Below, piece by piece: positions 1-12,441 of a DNA stretch of 64,000 nucleotides. The stretch covers positions 1,550,001 through 1,614,000 of the forward strand of contig JAIXMN010000001.1 in the NCBI GenBank assembly GCA_025716815.1, written 5' to 3'. This DNA is from Dichotomocladium elegans. Its lineage: Eukaryota > Mucoromycota > Mucoromycetes > Mucorales > Lichtheimiaceae. The stretch's first letter is position 1, and the number at the start of each line of letters is the position of its first letter. The position numbers and the translations under genes were made by a program. The notes beneath the pieces were generated by a model that did not search any database, had not been told where the DNA came from, and saw only the letters and a list, made by a program, of their open reading frames with translations.

Positions 1-2142
1 GGATGGACACGTTGGCCAATCGCTATGCTGAATATCGCGAGGCCACCCAGCGGTTTATGATTATCCAGTTTGGCCTCTGCACCTTCAAATGGGATGAGCC
101 CGCGGGCCGGTACATTGCAAAGCCTTTCAACTTTTACATTTTCCCGACGAGCATGACCGGCAAGGTCCATGCCAATCGGTTGTTTCTCACGCAGGCACAA
201 GCATTTGATTTTTTGGCCAAGCAAGGATTTGACTTCAACAAGGCAAGTATCCAAAAAAAAAGCATACGCACGCACGCAGGATTTTGTGTTTGGTGTGTGG
301 TTGGGTTTGAGGCAAACTTGAACGAAATAAAAACCTTCCCGCGCCATCAACTCTAGTGGGTGTATCAGGGTATTCCGTACCTGACAGTGAAAGAAGAAGA
401 AGCATTCGCGGCAGAGGCTAAACGCAAGCTGGAGGAAGACTGGCCGGATATCAAGATCGATGAAAAGGAAATTGGATTCGTCGAAGCGGCCAGGTATTAT
501 GCCATGCATGCATCTCGCTCTCTGAACGGTTATCCTGACACGGTTGCTCTTAGGGACAAAATCAAAAAATGGGTCGAGGATCCAAAGAAAGGAGATGACC
601 ATGATGGTGTTAATATCGACGCACGTAACGCGTACCAGCGCCGTTTGATCTATCAAGAAGTCAGAAACAAGTAAGGGCAAAAAAAAAAAGAGGGATTGCC
701 CACCTCCCCACCCAAGGTTGGCTGAGATCGAAGATGTCTTTTTAGATATCCCGAACTCACTGCCGAGGGCCGATCTGGATTTATCCGAGTGATGCGACTG
801 ACGGATGCGCAGCGAAAACGAAGAACAAAGGAACAGTTAGCAAGGATCAAGGTATAATTGCTATTATTGAAGAGAGAAAGGGTACACTCATCACACGATA
901 TCAAGAAAGATTGCGAGGGCGCGGCGGGTTTCCGAAAGGTGATTGATATGATATCTGCCTCACGGAAACCGGTAGTTGGGCATAATATGCTCCTGGACAT
1001 TTGCCATATTATTGGCCAATTTGTCGAGCCTCTTCCAGAGGACCTAGGCGATTTCAAGCGACTAGCACACAAAGTATTTCCCTAGTGAGTATTGCGGCAA
1101 GGTAAAATGGGATCGATAACGGGACTCAACTGTCTATTTTTTCCCCTCCTTCTAGCATGGCTGACACTAAACATATCTGTGCAAGCTCGCCTCTTCTGCA
1201 AGTGAGGATGGTCTATATGATTTTTTCTTTTTTAACTTAACAATGGTCGTCTTTAGCCCATTATTGGCACGGCAACCTCGCTTGAGGTCTTACGCTTCGA
1301 GACAAATCTTGAGTTGTTCAGCAACCCGCGGATAGGTAAGCAGGCCTCTCCCTCGCCTCAAAGAATGGCTCGACGCTGATGTGTTTATGCAAGACATGGC
1401 GATGGAGTTCCCTCGGTATATCAATGACATGGCGCACGAGGCCGGTTATGATGCCTATATCACCGGCGCAGCATTTTTAAAAATACATTCTTATATGGGT
1501 AAGTTAGGGCGCACACACTGGGCCTCTTGTTGCGCGCTGAACGCATATCATCCATGCTCATGTACTGGCAAAACAGAAATGCAGATCAATCCGCCAAAAC
1601 CTCCAGCACCAGCACCTGAGCCTGAAGTCCCGGAAGAGGAAAAGAAGACTCGAGGCAGAAGGGACGAAAACGGTTGGGATATTTCAGACGATGAGGAGGA
1701 AGATGATCAAAATTGGCTGGCGGAAGAGGAGGAGGAAGTATACAATTACGGCTCAACGTACTTTCCGCTTCGCGACAAGGCGGGTGCGCCAACGGCCGTG
1801 CTTGCGGAGTACGTCAATAAGGCGGCCATGGTCCGCACTGGCTATGTGTGTTTTGATTTCGTGAACGCCGAGAGGATCGATGTGGGGGTGGATGGCTTCC
1901 ACATTCTGCTTCCGACTCGGACAGGGAAGGCGTTCCCGACCGAAGAGGCCCTGTCGGAGATCTTTGCAGAGTACGGCAAGTACGCGGTGGAGATGATTGA
2001 CGAGATGAGTGCATTTGTATTCTACGAAAACCTGCGCGGTGGTTCGAGCAAGGTGAAGCCGTTGTTAGAAGAGCGTCTGTCGGGAACGCCATGCGAAGGG
2101 CTAGTGATTCAGACGATCGTTGACTATTGCAAAGTAAAATGA
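1..2142 (+). CDS. PARN: PARN-like poly(A)-specific 3'-exoribonuclease, 5' end cut off by the window
   Basis: A DEDD-type (CAF1/PARN) deadenylase that shortens poly(A) tails. The window begins inside the gene, so the N-terminal DE residues are missing. Conserved blocks appear in order: an FPTS segment (about 145-155), the VVGHN block with its downstream LLD (about 970-1000), a DTKH block in a small exon (about 1157-1200) and the HEAGYDAYITG block (about 1435-1470), which carries the last catalytic Asp and its neighbourhood. An acidic, proline-rich linker and a C-terminal RRM-like part follow, ending in a TGA at 2140-2142. Exons read as 1-242, 357-670, 746-851, 906 to about 1083, about 1156-1203, about 1257-1337, then about 1350-1500 and 1574-2142. 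The first intron starts with GC (AAG|GCAAGT at 243). The join near 1337-1350 does not close cleanly in one frame. Family assignment is firm; exon borders are approximate. Confidence 0.85.
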
Positions 2143-2215
2143 CCTGTTTTTCTTTGGGGGTGGGGGGTCCCCAAGATGGCAAGCATATTATTATTACTAT
2201 CATCACTATTATTAT

Positions 2216-4969
2216 CTAAGCTTGGACAGTAAAGTCGAGCTCCTTGTCTCCGATCAGGACCTTGACGAGCCCGCTGTCGATGGTTCCCTGCGGAACATCG
2301 TCGACGCCTGTGTAGCGGAACATGTCTGCGCTGATATCAAAGGTGACTGTTCTCGCCTCGCCGGCCTTAAGGTCGATCTTCTCGAATCCCTTGAGGAGCT
2401 TGGCGGGGGGCGTGACGCGGCGCACGGGTTGGTGGATGTACATCAGGACGGTGTGCTTTGCGTCGGCCGGGCCCTCATTGATGATCTCCACCGAGACCTG
2501 GTGGGTCTGGCCGGGAACGAGGATGCCGTCCGTTGCTGTTGCTGTTGTTGTCAGGTTGCTATAGCTGAACTCCGAGTAGCTCAATCCGTGGCCGAATTCG
2601 TAGAGCGGGTCAAAGACATCGTTTGCCTGGCGCCAGTAGCTGAGGTTGATGTCGCCGACGTGCTTGGGATAGGTATAGGGCAAGCGACCGGAGGGGTTGA
2701 CCTTTCCAAAGAGGATTTCGCCGATGGGCAGGCCACCCCAGGGGCCGGGGAGATATGTCTGCAGGATGGCGGCCGAGTCGTCGTTGATCGTGTCGAGGAC
2801 GCGGGGGCGGCCCTCGACAAGGATCGTGACGACGGGCAGGCCTGTGGAAGCCAGCGCGCGAATAAAGTCGATCTGGCCCTGCGGCAGTCGAATGTCATGA
2901 ATATCGCCCGGCGCCTCGGCGTACACGTGCTCGCCAATGGCCGCAACAATCACGTCGTAGTTGGCCCTCGCGGCCTCGAGGACCTCGCTCATGTTGATGT
3001 CCCTGCCCTGGATGTCAAAGCCGGGTTGGTAGTCGACCACCGTGCCCTCGGGAGCAGCGGCACGCAAACCGTTGTAGATGGTCGTTCCGTTCGAGTAGAA
3101 CTGCTCGTCGCTGCTCGGGCCGTGCCAGGCATCCTCGGTTGCACTTTTTGAAAGCCAAGGTGGGGGGGGAGGGCGGAAAGGTTAGACGTATAAATATGTA
3201 CAAGGACACTACTCACCCTTGCCAGAAAATGGTCCAGCCTCCCGCAAGATGACTGAGGTCGTTGCTTGTGGGCCCGACCACCAGCACGCGCTGGCCAGCT
3301 TGGAGTGGCAGGACCTTGTTCTCGTTCTTCAGGAGCGTGGCGGATTCGCGGACAGCCTGGCGGGCCAGCTCAATGTCTTCTGGCAGGCCGATCGGCAGGC
3401 TCCTGTCGGCCTTCCAGCCATCCGGCTCCAGGAGCCCGAGGTCTTTCTTGAGCTGCAGCAGACGGCCCGCGGACTCGTCCACGCGAGACTCGGGAATCAC
3501 ACCGTCGCGGACAAGCGAGCGCAGCTCGTCCGCGAACACCACGTCGGACGGAACCATCGACATGTCGACGCTGGTGCTGCTGATCGACAGCCGCACCGCG
3601 TCCCGGGGCGTCGCAGCGACCTTGTGGGTCGTGTACAGGTTCGCGATCTCGGCCCAGTCCGTGACAAGCATGCCCTTGAAGCCCAGCTCCTCGCGGAGCA
3701 GTTTCTGGAGGTACTTGTTCGACGCCACCACAGGCTCGCCGTTCACGTCAATGTAGGACTCCATGGCCGTCGCCACGCCCGCGTCGATCGCGGCCTTGAA
3801 GCCCGGAACAAAGTAGTCGTGCACAATCCGGTCAGACACAATCGTCGTATCGCGATCTTGACCGCTGTAAGGTGCGCCATACGCAATAAAGTGCTTCATC
3901 GACGCAGCCACGCGGGACCGGTCCGACTTGTACCGTCCCTGGTAACCCCGAATCGAAGCTGCTCCCATCACGCTTGACATGTACGTGTCCTCGCCAAAGT
4001 TCTCATACACTCGCGCCCATTGCTTATTCATCGGAATATCAAGCACAGGTGCAAATGTCCTGCATTTGATGCAAAGAAAAAAAAATACAAGTATAACGCA
4101 TATGAATGAATGTCCGTGCCACCAGAGGAACAAAAAAAAATACAGGTGTGAGACTTTTACCATTGCACATTGGCTGCGCGTGTTTCGCGTGCTGTCACCA
4201 CCGCTGTCTCGTACGCAAGCTTCGGGTTAAAGCTGGCACCCAGGTTGATCCCGTGCGGAAAGATAGTCGCTAATAGAAAGTAGTGAGCGCTGAGTAAAAC
4301 AGTTCGAGGGAGGCCCGTTCAGCATACATTTGGCAACGTAATGGGCACCGTGAATATGATCCAATCTGATATGAAGCATACCGTGGGAGAAGAGAGAACA
4401 GAAATCATTAGCCAAACCAGTGATGACCACAACCAAAAAAAAAAAGCTTACCCATAGATGATAGGAATCTTGTAGGTTGAGTTTGCAGCAAGGGTGATCT
4501 CTTGGATCTGTTCAATCAAATCCGCATACTCGGCATGATCAAAGTTGATGTTGTTTCTGCGCGCATCAACACACCCACCCCACCCAAAAGAAAAAAAGAA
4601 CCCAGGACGAATGGATGTTAAATTCCAAAGGGATGGATGTTTCTTAGTGCCTTCACCTCACCGTCCAAGCTGGTTGAGATAGGACCCAACATAATAGTTA
4701 TTGGCATAAAACTCCACAGCAGTCTTATTGAGAACGCCATCTTTGCCGAGCACGAGATCTTGGTTAAGCTGTGTCATCTGGCCGATCTTTTCCTCCAGTG
4801 TCATTCTGGAAACCATCTCTTGGATGTCTGGATCGACCATGGCATTGGGCCGGTCATACTCGTCAGGTTGCAGGATACCGTATCCAAGATTTCCAACCGC
4901 AGCAGCCGTCGCACGATGCGACAGAGTGCTAAGCACCAACGCAATACTGAAGGCAATGCTGTGGCGCAT
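2216..4969 (-). CDS. Secreted glycoside hydrolase family 3 beta-glucosidase
   Basis: Releases glucose from the non-reducing end of beta-glucosides, probably outside the cell or in the wall. The start at 4969 opens a signal peptide (MRHSIAFSIALVLS, cleavage likely near ATAAA). GH3 (alpha/beta)8 barrel blocks follow: a DHIHGAHY block at about 4335-4360, FPHGINLGA just above 4200, a TFAPVLDI block near 4040-4060 and KHFIAYGAP near 3890. The nucleophile Asp is in the LVTDWAEI motif near 3650-3670. The second GH3 domain and a C-terminal fibronectin-III-like domain (GHGLSYSEFSY, then GFEKIDLKAGE) end at a TAG at 2216-2218. About five introns are visible. The protein would be about 830 aa, normal for the plant/oomycete/Dictyostelium-like GH3 type. 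Long open frames on the opposite strand within 2222-3977 are GC-rich coding shadows. It is tail-to-tail with PARN, 73 bp apart. Confidence 0.9.
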
Positions 4970-5171
4970 CTTTCTTTTCTTCTGCTTCAATAAAGAAACA
5001 AGAAGTAAAAAATAACTGCGCAAGCTGCAATTAATACGTGATTTTTTTTCCGAGACGGCAAGTTTATTTTCAAATTCCAATAGTGTATTCGTACATAACA
5101 CGCTTGGTTAGCTACCGATAGAAAAGCCAATGGTGAAGGAAGGCGGATATAAAATAGGAGAATATATATAT

Positions 5172-6592
5172 TTACAAAGATACGTGTTCTTGAGTATGTC
5201 TGGAGAGATTGCGGACAAGGACGAGCGTTTGTTCATATACCAAGAAGTTCAGCGAATGGATTCTATGAACACATAGAGTGAATAACACCAGGAATGGGAT
5301 GATGATGTTAGAAAAAGCTTACGGAAATGCACGAATCAAAGTGACCGCGATACCACGATAGAAGCCCGTGATACCCCTGGAGTGGTGAACATCCTTTATA
5401 CACTCCGAAATGCTCTTGTATTTGGGCTGTGGCGACAAAACTTCCTTCTGCATCAATGACTTCACCAGATCAATCGGAAACACAGCAAGCCAGCAAAGGA
5501 TGCCACACACTCCTCCTGCAAAAAACTGGGTCATGGGACCTGCCATGTGATCAGGACCTGAAAGCAAGAACTTGGTGGTCTCATAACCTCCAAAGTAGAC
5601 AGCTGTGCCGATTGTGTCCCGCACTAGAAACGAAATTTTCTTTTTTTTTAAAAAAAAAAGTACGAACGGCAACGAGCCGGGGCAACGGAAAATCCCGTTT
5701 ACCTAGATGCAAGTTAAACCCGCTCCATAATCCAGATATGCCCTTGGACCGAATGATTTCTCTTGCCGAGTGCCAGCTCGAAGTCGTCGGGACCGGCGCC
5801 GCTGGGGTTCGGTATGGCATTGACTTCTTTTCCTTTTTTCGGACCACGGTGTCGCCTGTCGATATACTCGAAGCTTGGAGTAGAAGCACTTCAAGTTGCT
5901 TGTGGATCTTGACAAGCTCGAACTTTGTATGTGTGTATGTGTCGATGACCGCAACAGTATGAATGAGCAATGTAACTGTGGCTATGCAACAAACACACGT
6001 ACTGGACAACTAAAAGTGGCTATGAATGCGCCACTTGCAGCCCCACCCAGCGTGGACATGGCCATCACCGACTTGAGCTCGTTTGCAGCTAGGAACGAGA
6101 CCCTTGCTTTGCAGTATGCTTTAGTCTCTTCGTACACCGAGAAGGAAATAGATTTGATGATGCTCACTGTGACCAGTGGCGGGAGAACACCTGACCTTGT
6201 ACTGTTAACAAAAAGAAAAAGACCGGCGCATGGTGAAGTGTACCATCCCACATACCTCGAAAGAACCCCCGAATTCCCTCGTCCTTAAATGTTTGCCGCA
6301 CACAGGAAGCAAGCGAGTCATAAGGCACGGTTTGCATCCGCGTTTTGATCGAATCAAACTTATAAGCACAAATGTCAGCCTTTCTTTCTTTTTCTCTTTC
6401 TCTCTTTTTTACTATTCTTCACCCGCGCATCCCGCCCTCTTTGAACTCACTGGATAGCCGACTACAACGCCAACAACGGCAGCCGAGGAAGCGGCAATCA
6501 CGGTCCGGTTTCCTATAACGGATGTATAACTAAAAAAAAAAGTCTCCCTACTGCAGATTTTTCCTTTTTCATCATATTTACCCCAGAGACAT
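5172..6592 (-). CDS. Mitochondrial carrier family (SLC25) protein
   Basis: A six-helix inner-membrane solute carrier; the substrate cannot be told from the sequence. A tiny first exon (6592-6582, MSLG) joins an exon reading YTSVIGNRTVIAASSAAVVG and then GYP. Next come FDSIKTRMQT (first PxD/ExxKxxxQ signature, partly split by the intron near 6440), a FKDEGIRGFFRG block, a CPFELVKIHKQ signature near 5900, GISGLWSGF near 5740, and FPIDLVKSLMQ near 5430-5470 with GITGFYRG. The last exon, 5172 to about 5248, supplies PIHSLNFLVYE and the stop. Three signature repeats are therefore present, as expected for the family. The start at 6592 is chosen because the short exon, its GTAAAT donor and the acceptor at about 6532 keep phase, and carrier N-termini are usually short. 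It lies about 200 bp upstream of the beta-glucosidase start, on the same strand. Confidence 0.85.
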
Positions 6593-8053
6593 TCGCGAAA
6601 TATAGTTTTGTACGGGAGTGGATGCAATGGCCGGTTGGAATGCTTGTCATTGTTCACTAACACGGGTAATGTAAGCATGTATGCTTATGGCAGCCTCCTT
6701 CAGCATACTTCTTTTGAAATACCGGAGGCTTTTCTTTTCACAACGGGTGTTGATTGTATGCGAGATTGAACGCTTTTTTTTTTCCTTAGTTACAAGTGAG
6801 GTTTACAGTGTGCGGGGGGAAAAGAACAGACCAACTCTTAGGTCGGCTTGAATGACGGAGGAGTAAGGGAAAAAAAAAAGTCAGCTGTGGTGGTAGAGAG
6901 CTTTCTCTCTCACTCTATGTGTATGCGCGTGTGTGTGTGTGTAATTTTCTCAAAGGCCAGCGAAGTATCGAACGGTTTCGTTCTCAGAGTCGCGTTAGCC
7001 CCATTCCCTTTTTTCTTTAACCAGCTATTGTCTTAAGTTACGTGAATATGACCTATGATAAAAGTGAAGAGGGCCCTACCTGCGTTTCTTTCCTTTTCTC
7101 ATGCAAGCTCTATGGCCGTGTTCCCAGCCATTGATCGCTTGAACCGCGATTTATTTTAAAACGTACGTGCATGCGGGAACAAACAGGATTCTTGAAATCC
7201 AAATGCTTCCTTTGTTGACATAGTGAAAAGGCTGCAGGATCCGCACTACGTACACGCAGTGGTCTTCCCTGACGTTCGATTTTTGCACATATCCCCCATA
7301 CATGCGCTGGAACATCACATCTTATCGCACCAAAAAAAGAAAAAAGATGACGAACGGTACGAGCGGGTGCGTTTCGAGGGGCAACCATATCCCCCCCAAA
7401 AAAAATTGGCATTCTGATCCTGCATGCACTTCTGAAGATGATATGCATAACTTGATCTATCCCATTACTCTATTGAGCAACTCCCTTCCTCGTCTCTTTT
7501 TGTATGTTGTGTGAGTATGTGTATTTGTCTCCGTCCTGGCCTAATGAACCCGATGCAGGAATCATCTATTGGAATCTGATCTGTCAGAACTAAGTTCCGT
7601 TGCTATCAATTGATAAAGTTACGCTCATGGGGGGGGTGATCTTTTATTACTTACTCCGTCGAACCCCAATTGTCTATAAGAGACATAGGGGGACGTGTTG
7701 TTGGGGTCTGCACCATCGCTATTAATGAGAAAAAAGGGAGAGGGAGTTGCCCCTTTACCGGGTTGCTTGATAGTGCGCGTGTGTATATTTGACAGATTGC
7801 ATGTATGACAAGCAGCATGGTTGTCTTGTCCAATCGTTGAGAAGAAAGCAATTCACAGACGTCGATCCATACGGCCGACATATCGCCCGATCCTTGATTT
7901 TGTTCCTTACGTTAGCTACTACCCTTGACAACTTCGCTTGCCTGGTATCGTGGCATGGTACGAGACCCTAAGAAGCTCATTTTATAGTTCTACAGAATAT
8001 ATCAACCTGGGGGAGCTATGCAATATTTTCCTTTATAAAGAACACATGCAGAC
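6593..8053. other. Intergenic stretch, no supported gene
   Basis: About 1.46 kb between the carrier start and the next possible gene. It contains poly-T/poly-A runs, a short GT run near 6930 and no reading frame with a recognisable domain. Open segments near 7798-7960 (+) could be an upstream exon of the next gene, but I could not find splice sites that join them in phase. Confidence 0.5.
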
Positions 8054-9074
8054 ATGGAGCAGACTGCTGCAGCAATGGGTCTGGTGACAACTGGACTCAT
8101 AAAGTTCTATGTGGTACAAAGAATCACATGAGCTTGTCCCCGTTGGGATGACGAGGATTCTGACAATCACAAAGATACACGCTTCTAGCTATTACCCCGC
8201 GCAAGATACACAAAGAAAAAAAAAAGAGAAAGAAATATGGTCCAGATACCTCCTTCTGCTATCATATCATCCAAGTTATCACCCCTCAAACCTGCTGGTA
8301 ATATAAACAAACCAATCAAGCACACACGCACACGCACGCGTTCGTACAAAGCGAAAAAAAAAAGAATAACTGACGTTGCCTGACATCGTTGCAGACATCC
8401 CACGCATTCTCCAATGTGTACAAGCAAACTGCTCCGAACATTGTCTCGCGCACCATTTACGATGCAAGCCGGATATTGCGCTGGTAGCAATCGGTATTTC
8501 CAATCCACACGACATGCAACGTGCCATGGCAGCCAATGTCCCAGTGATCCATATCGAGAAGGACTGTGAGGCACTTCAGGGAGCGTACAGGCGTCATGTT
8601 CGGGACGTCAAGTATATTCGGCTCATCCACGGCTTGCTATCCTCCAGTCTGTGGGGATTTTTTCTTGCATTCGGACGAGGCTACAGATATAGAAGACTCT
8701 ACCCAGCCCTGCTGGCGGCATATACGGTGTATTTTTTTAGGTCTTTGCGCCAGGATTACAATGTGGTGGAAGACAAGGATCAGTTCTTGTTAATACGAGA
8801 TGATGCACAGCGGACCGGCTTCCAATTCATTGTTAAACTAGGACTTCCATACAGTATACAGAGTCTATCTATATACCTGTTTTCCAGGGAAATCCATTCG
8901 TTTTTGGTTAGTCCAGTGAGGAGCAAGCGGGGGTGGTTGGGTGATGAAGAGCGGTTTGGGGGGTGTATGTTTGGGGGGAGGGGTTTGGATTGTGGATTTA
9001 CGGGGCTGGGTACCTATTTTTTTAATAGCTTGGTTGATGAAAATGAGACGATGAGAGGCTATGTTTCTGATTGA
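8054..9074 (+). CDS. Hypothetical protein, possibly membrane-associated
   Basis: I do not recognise this protein. A plausible model starts at 8054 (MEQTAAAMG), splices from about 8113 to about 8246 and from about 8291 to about 8396, then continues in a long exon. The three parts keep one frame and the acceptors are good (gtccag, ttgcag). The main exon has a Cys/His-rich start (C-x3-C-x3-HH-x2-C spacing around 8430-8470), an ISNPHDMQ segment, and one or two hydrophobic stretches (IHGLLSSSLWGFFLAFG; LYPALLAAYTVYFF). The end is uncertain. Read straight through, it stops at 9072-9074 after a Gly-rich stretch. If a GTATAC...TTCCAG intron (about 8853-8887) is used, it stops near 8915 instead. The clear cysteine pattern and splice-phase agreement argue for a real gene, but it could have further 5' exons. 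Confidence 0.4.
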
Positions 9075-9557
9075 GTTTTTTTTTTTTTCTTTAGGAGCAC
9101 AACTAATTTCCCTCTCGTCCCCATGAGCGTAAATAAAAAATATTGTGAGTGCAGTTGTCATTTCAAGATGCATGCCTTGTGTGTACTGTATATATATATA
9201 TATATTTCTCTGAATGTAATATAGGAAGGATTGCTATTGAAACGGCTTATTTTCTGTACGATAGCAAAAACAAACACAGCGATCTTTTGCTCAAATAAGG
9301 AAGCGCAGTTTTTTTTTGGGTTCACGGACCTAAAGTAAAAGACTTGCGGATTTGAAGGCTCCTTGTCTCTTTTCTTCCCCCCTTTCTCTTTCCATCCTTG
9401 CGTAATCCGGAACAAGCCGATTCCTCTTTTTGCTTCGTCCCTTGAACAGCTTCCTTTTTTTCACCCTGTTCTCATAAAAGATCATTCTTGACCGTCGAGA
9501 AACCCATCCTCGTATAAGAATTCCAGCTATCGCCGATATTGCGTGTGCTTGACTGCA

Positions 9558-12441
9558 ATGGCAACCTTAACAATGAAACGACGGACACCTTCACTAGGCA
9601 CTCTTCCGTCCGTCCCTACCAACCTTTCAGTCATTGATACCCCGCTACCATCTTCTTCAATCACGAACAAAGCCGCCTCTGCTGGAACGTCGCTTTACCA
9701 TACCTGCCGCTCCGTTCTTGACAGACTTGCGGCTGTCGAGGGCATGGCTGAGTTCCTTGACTTGGATCCACAACCGCCATCCCAGCTCAACCCGTCGACA
9801 TCTACCTCAAGTACACTGTCTGCAACGGAGCCGACTACTCCCACTGGAATAAGTGGAAACCCCCTTAGCAAGCTGTGGTCCATCTGCCGCCGCGGCACAC
9901 CTCTCTGCATCCTATTCAATGCTCTGCATCCGGAGCTTCCACTCAAAGTAGCCGATCGGGATCCAAACTTGAATCAACTCAATACCTGTAAAGCCAGCGT
10001 ATATCATTTTTTGGTAGCCTGCAGGAACCAATTAGGTTTTCCTGAAGAAGATGTGTTTACTATCACCGACCTATATCAGGACGACACCAATGGATTCGTC
10101 AAGGTACAATCAGGACACGCACAATTATTTTTATACAATGATTCACGCGCATAATGTATATACCATATTTATCCTTGTATCCGCTAGGTTGTCAACACAA
10201 TCAACAAAATTCTCCATTTACTGGAGCAGAAGGGCGTCATCTCTGTGCGCTGCCCCAACAGAAACTCTGACCCGAATGGGCCAAAAGATATCCGTGGCAA
10301 GATTGTCATGGAAATCCTGGAGACTGAGCGCAAATACGTACAGGATCTTGAAGTGCTCCAGGTAATAACAATGACAGCCGCCATAGCAACATTACAATGA
10401 CCTCCAGACTAATCAAAGGAACGTCTCTCCTCAACGACGCACATCTGTTTCTAGAATTATATGCGTGAACTGCAGAACCAAAAGGTCCTCTCCTTAGATA
10501 CCATCCATTATCTATTCGGCAACCTGAACGCACTTGTCGATTTCCAGCGCCGTTTCTTAATCCAAATCGAAGATATGGCTGAGAAGTCCGCCCAAGAACA
10601 ACGAATTGGACTGTTATTTGTGCAGATGGAAGAGGCGTTCTCCGTGTACGAGCCCTACTGCTCCAACTATTACTCCGCTCAAGACTTGGTTGTGCAGGAA
10701 GCTCCTAAACTTCAGAAGCTCGCAAACATTCTCAACCCCGTGTACGAATTGCCGTCGATGCTCATCAAGCCCATTCAGCGTATTTGCAAATATCCGCTGC
10801 TGATGGCCGAACTTGCAAAGACTACTGATAAATCATGGCCTTATGCTACGGAAATTGAACATGGCCTTGATGCCATTAAGCGGGTCGCTGAGAAGGTGAA
10901 CGAAACCCAAAGAAAGCATGAGAACAACCAGGTCGTCGAGGACCTTAAGAAGCGGATTGATGATGGAGTAAATATCAATAATATATCCTCTCCCCCCCCT
11001 TTCTTACCGTAGTTGCTTACTTGCCGCTTCTTTTTCTTAGCCCAATACCATAGAGACCTATGGCGCCTTGTTACTCCAGGACAAACTTGCGGTTACGACA
11101 AAAGACACAGCTCGTGAGATGTGTCTATTTCTCTTTGAGAAGTATCTGCTGATTTGCAAGGAAAACAAAGACGCCGCAAAGAACAGATTGGCGAAGTCCA
11201 ATACGATCATCAAAAAGAAGCGCCGTGGAAGCCTTCAAGAATGCGCAAAGATCCGCGCAAGTTCGATTGTTGCCGTGCACAATCATTCTCTCAATGGTAC
11301 ATACATAACGGCCTTCCTCCTCTTCATGGTGCTGACAATAATTTAATTTTTTCATGCCCGCTTCTTCTTTTTAGGCACCTGGATGTTGACCATCGAGTGG
11401 CGAAAGTCCGATGTGAATACGTTCACGCTTGTGCTACGCAATGAGGAGAATCTGAAGCTGTGGGAATCCACGCTCGATAAAATCAGGAACACGAGTACCA
11501 ATGCAATAACTCGTAACCCCATGTCCGCCACGCATATGTATGCCATGCCCAGCCCAAGTGACTCAACGTCCTTCATGGATGAGGATGACGAATATGATGA
11601 ATTCTATGACGATGACTTTGATGAACTCCCCAATCCAACTCGCTCCCGTAGTAACTCGATCTCCGTCCAATTCTTCAATACCATTGCCGGACGCCCCAAG
11701 GGCGAGGTGAAGAGCCGCCACTATCAGCAGCAGATGCCAGGCATGAATTTGTGCCCTCTGCCGCGCACAAGCGCCAGTACCAACACGGCCTCGAGTCACT
11801 GCGAGTACGGGTTTTACCCTGTCTCACCCCCACCGTCGCACCCGTCGTCGCCAACGAGCTCATCGCGGGTGTCCACTGGCAGTAACGGATGGCATCATGA
11901 GTCCCCTTTTGTGGCAAGAGGCATGGCGAGCGGGATGCCCACCCCCCCTGATGAGCTGCCGCTTCCTCCCGTCGTCAACCGCACTCAGTCCCAATCAGCG
12001 GTCGTTGGCGCAAGCTCCATTACCAGACCCAACCCACATAACACCCGCTTACGTTCGCAGAGCAGTCCCAATATCCATAAGGCTGCCAACATGTCGCGGA
12101 ATCTCCCCTCGCACGACAATAAGGTTACTGCCTTTGTCCGACCCGCAGCATCTACGCCACGCCTGTCGGAATATACCAACCAGGACCTCAAGATCAAGCT
12201 CTCCTACGATGACAAGATCTATGTCATCAAGGCGACTGAACATATCAGCTTCTCAGAGCTCATGGAGAAAGTCAATCGCAAGATCCGCAATGGTGCCGGA
12301 CTTGGAGACAAGGAGTTCCTTCGCCTGAAGTATCTCGACGAGGACGGTGATCTGATCACAATCAACTCGGACGACGACGTCCAGATGGCGTTTGAGAACC
12401 GTGGACGCAGTCCCTCCGTCAGCCTCTTTGTCAATGTTTAA
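9558..12441 (+). CDS. CDC24: Rho-type guanine nucleotide exchange factor Cdc24 (CH-like, DH, PH, PB1)
   Basis: Activates Cdc42 at sites of polarised growth. Exons: 9558-10103, about 10188-10361, about 10456-10966, about 11041-11295 and about 11375-12441. The domain order is diagnostic of Cdc24. It begins with a Cdc24 calponin-like N-terminal domain (PLSKLWSICRRGTPLCILFN near 9870-9925). A RhoGEF/DH domain follows, from EILETERKYVQDL near 10310 through the PIQRICKYPLL block near 10770-10800. A PH domain (about 11050-11500) and a low-complexity Ser/Pro linker come next. The C-terminal PB1 domain has an intact OPCA-type acidic motif (LDEDGDLITINSDDD, near 12335-12380), used by Cdc24 to bind a Bem1-like scaffold. 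The start at 9558 is the first ATG; GTG at 9543 is not used. Four short introns all keep phase. No truncation is seen. Confidence 0.95.

Noticed and set aside
2222..3977. Long plus-strand open frames (309 and 252 codons)
   Set aside because: They lie exactly opposite GC-rich beta-glucosidase exons, are rich in Val/Asp/Arg typical of antisense shadows, and have no domain.
9543..9557. Upstream GTG start for CDC24
   Set aside because: Not an ATG. The ATG at 9558 is the first proper start and the preceding bases look like leader sequence.
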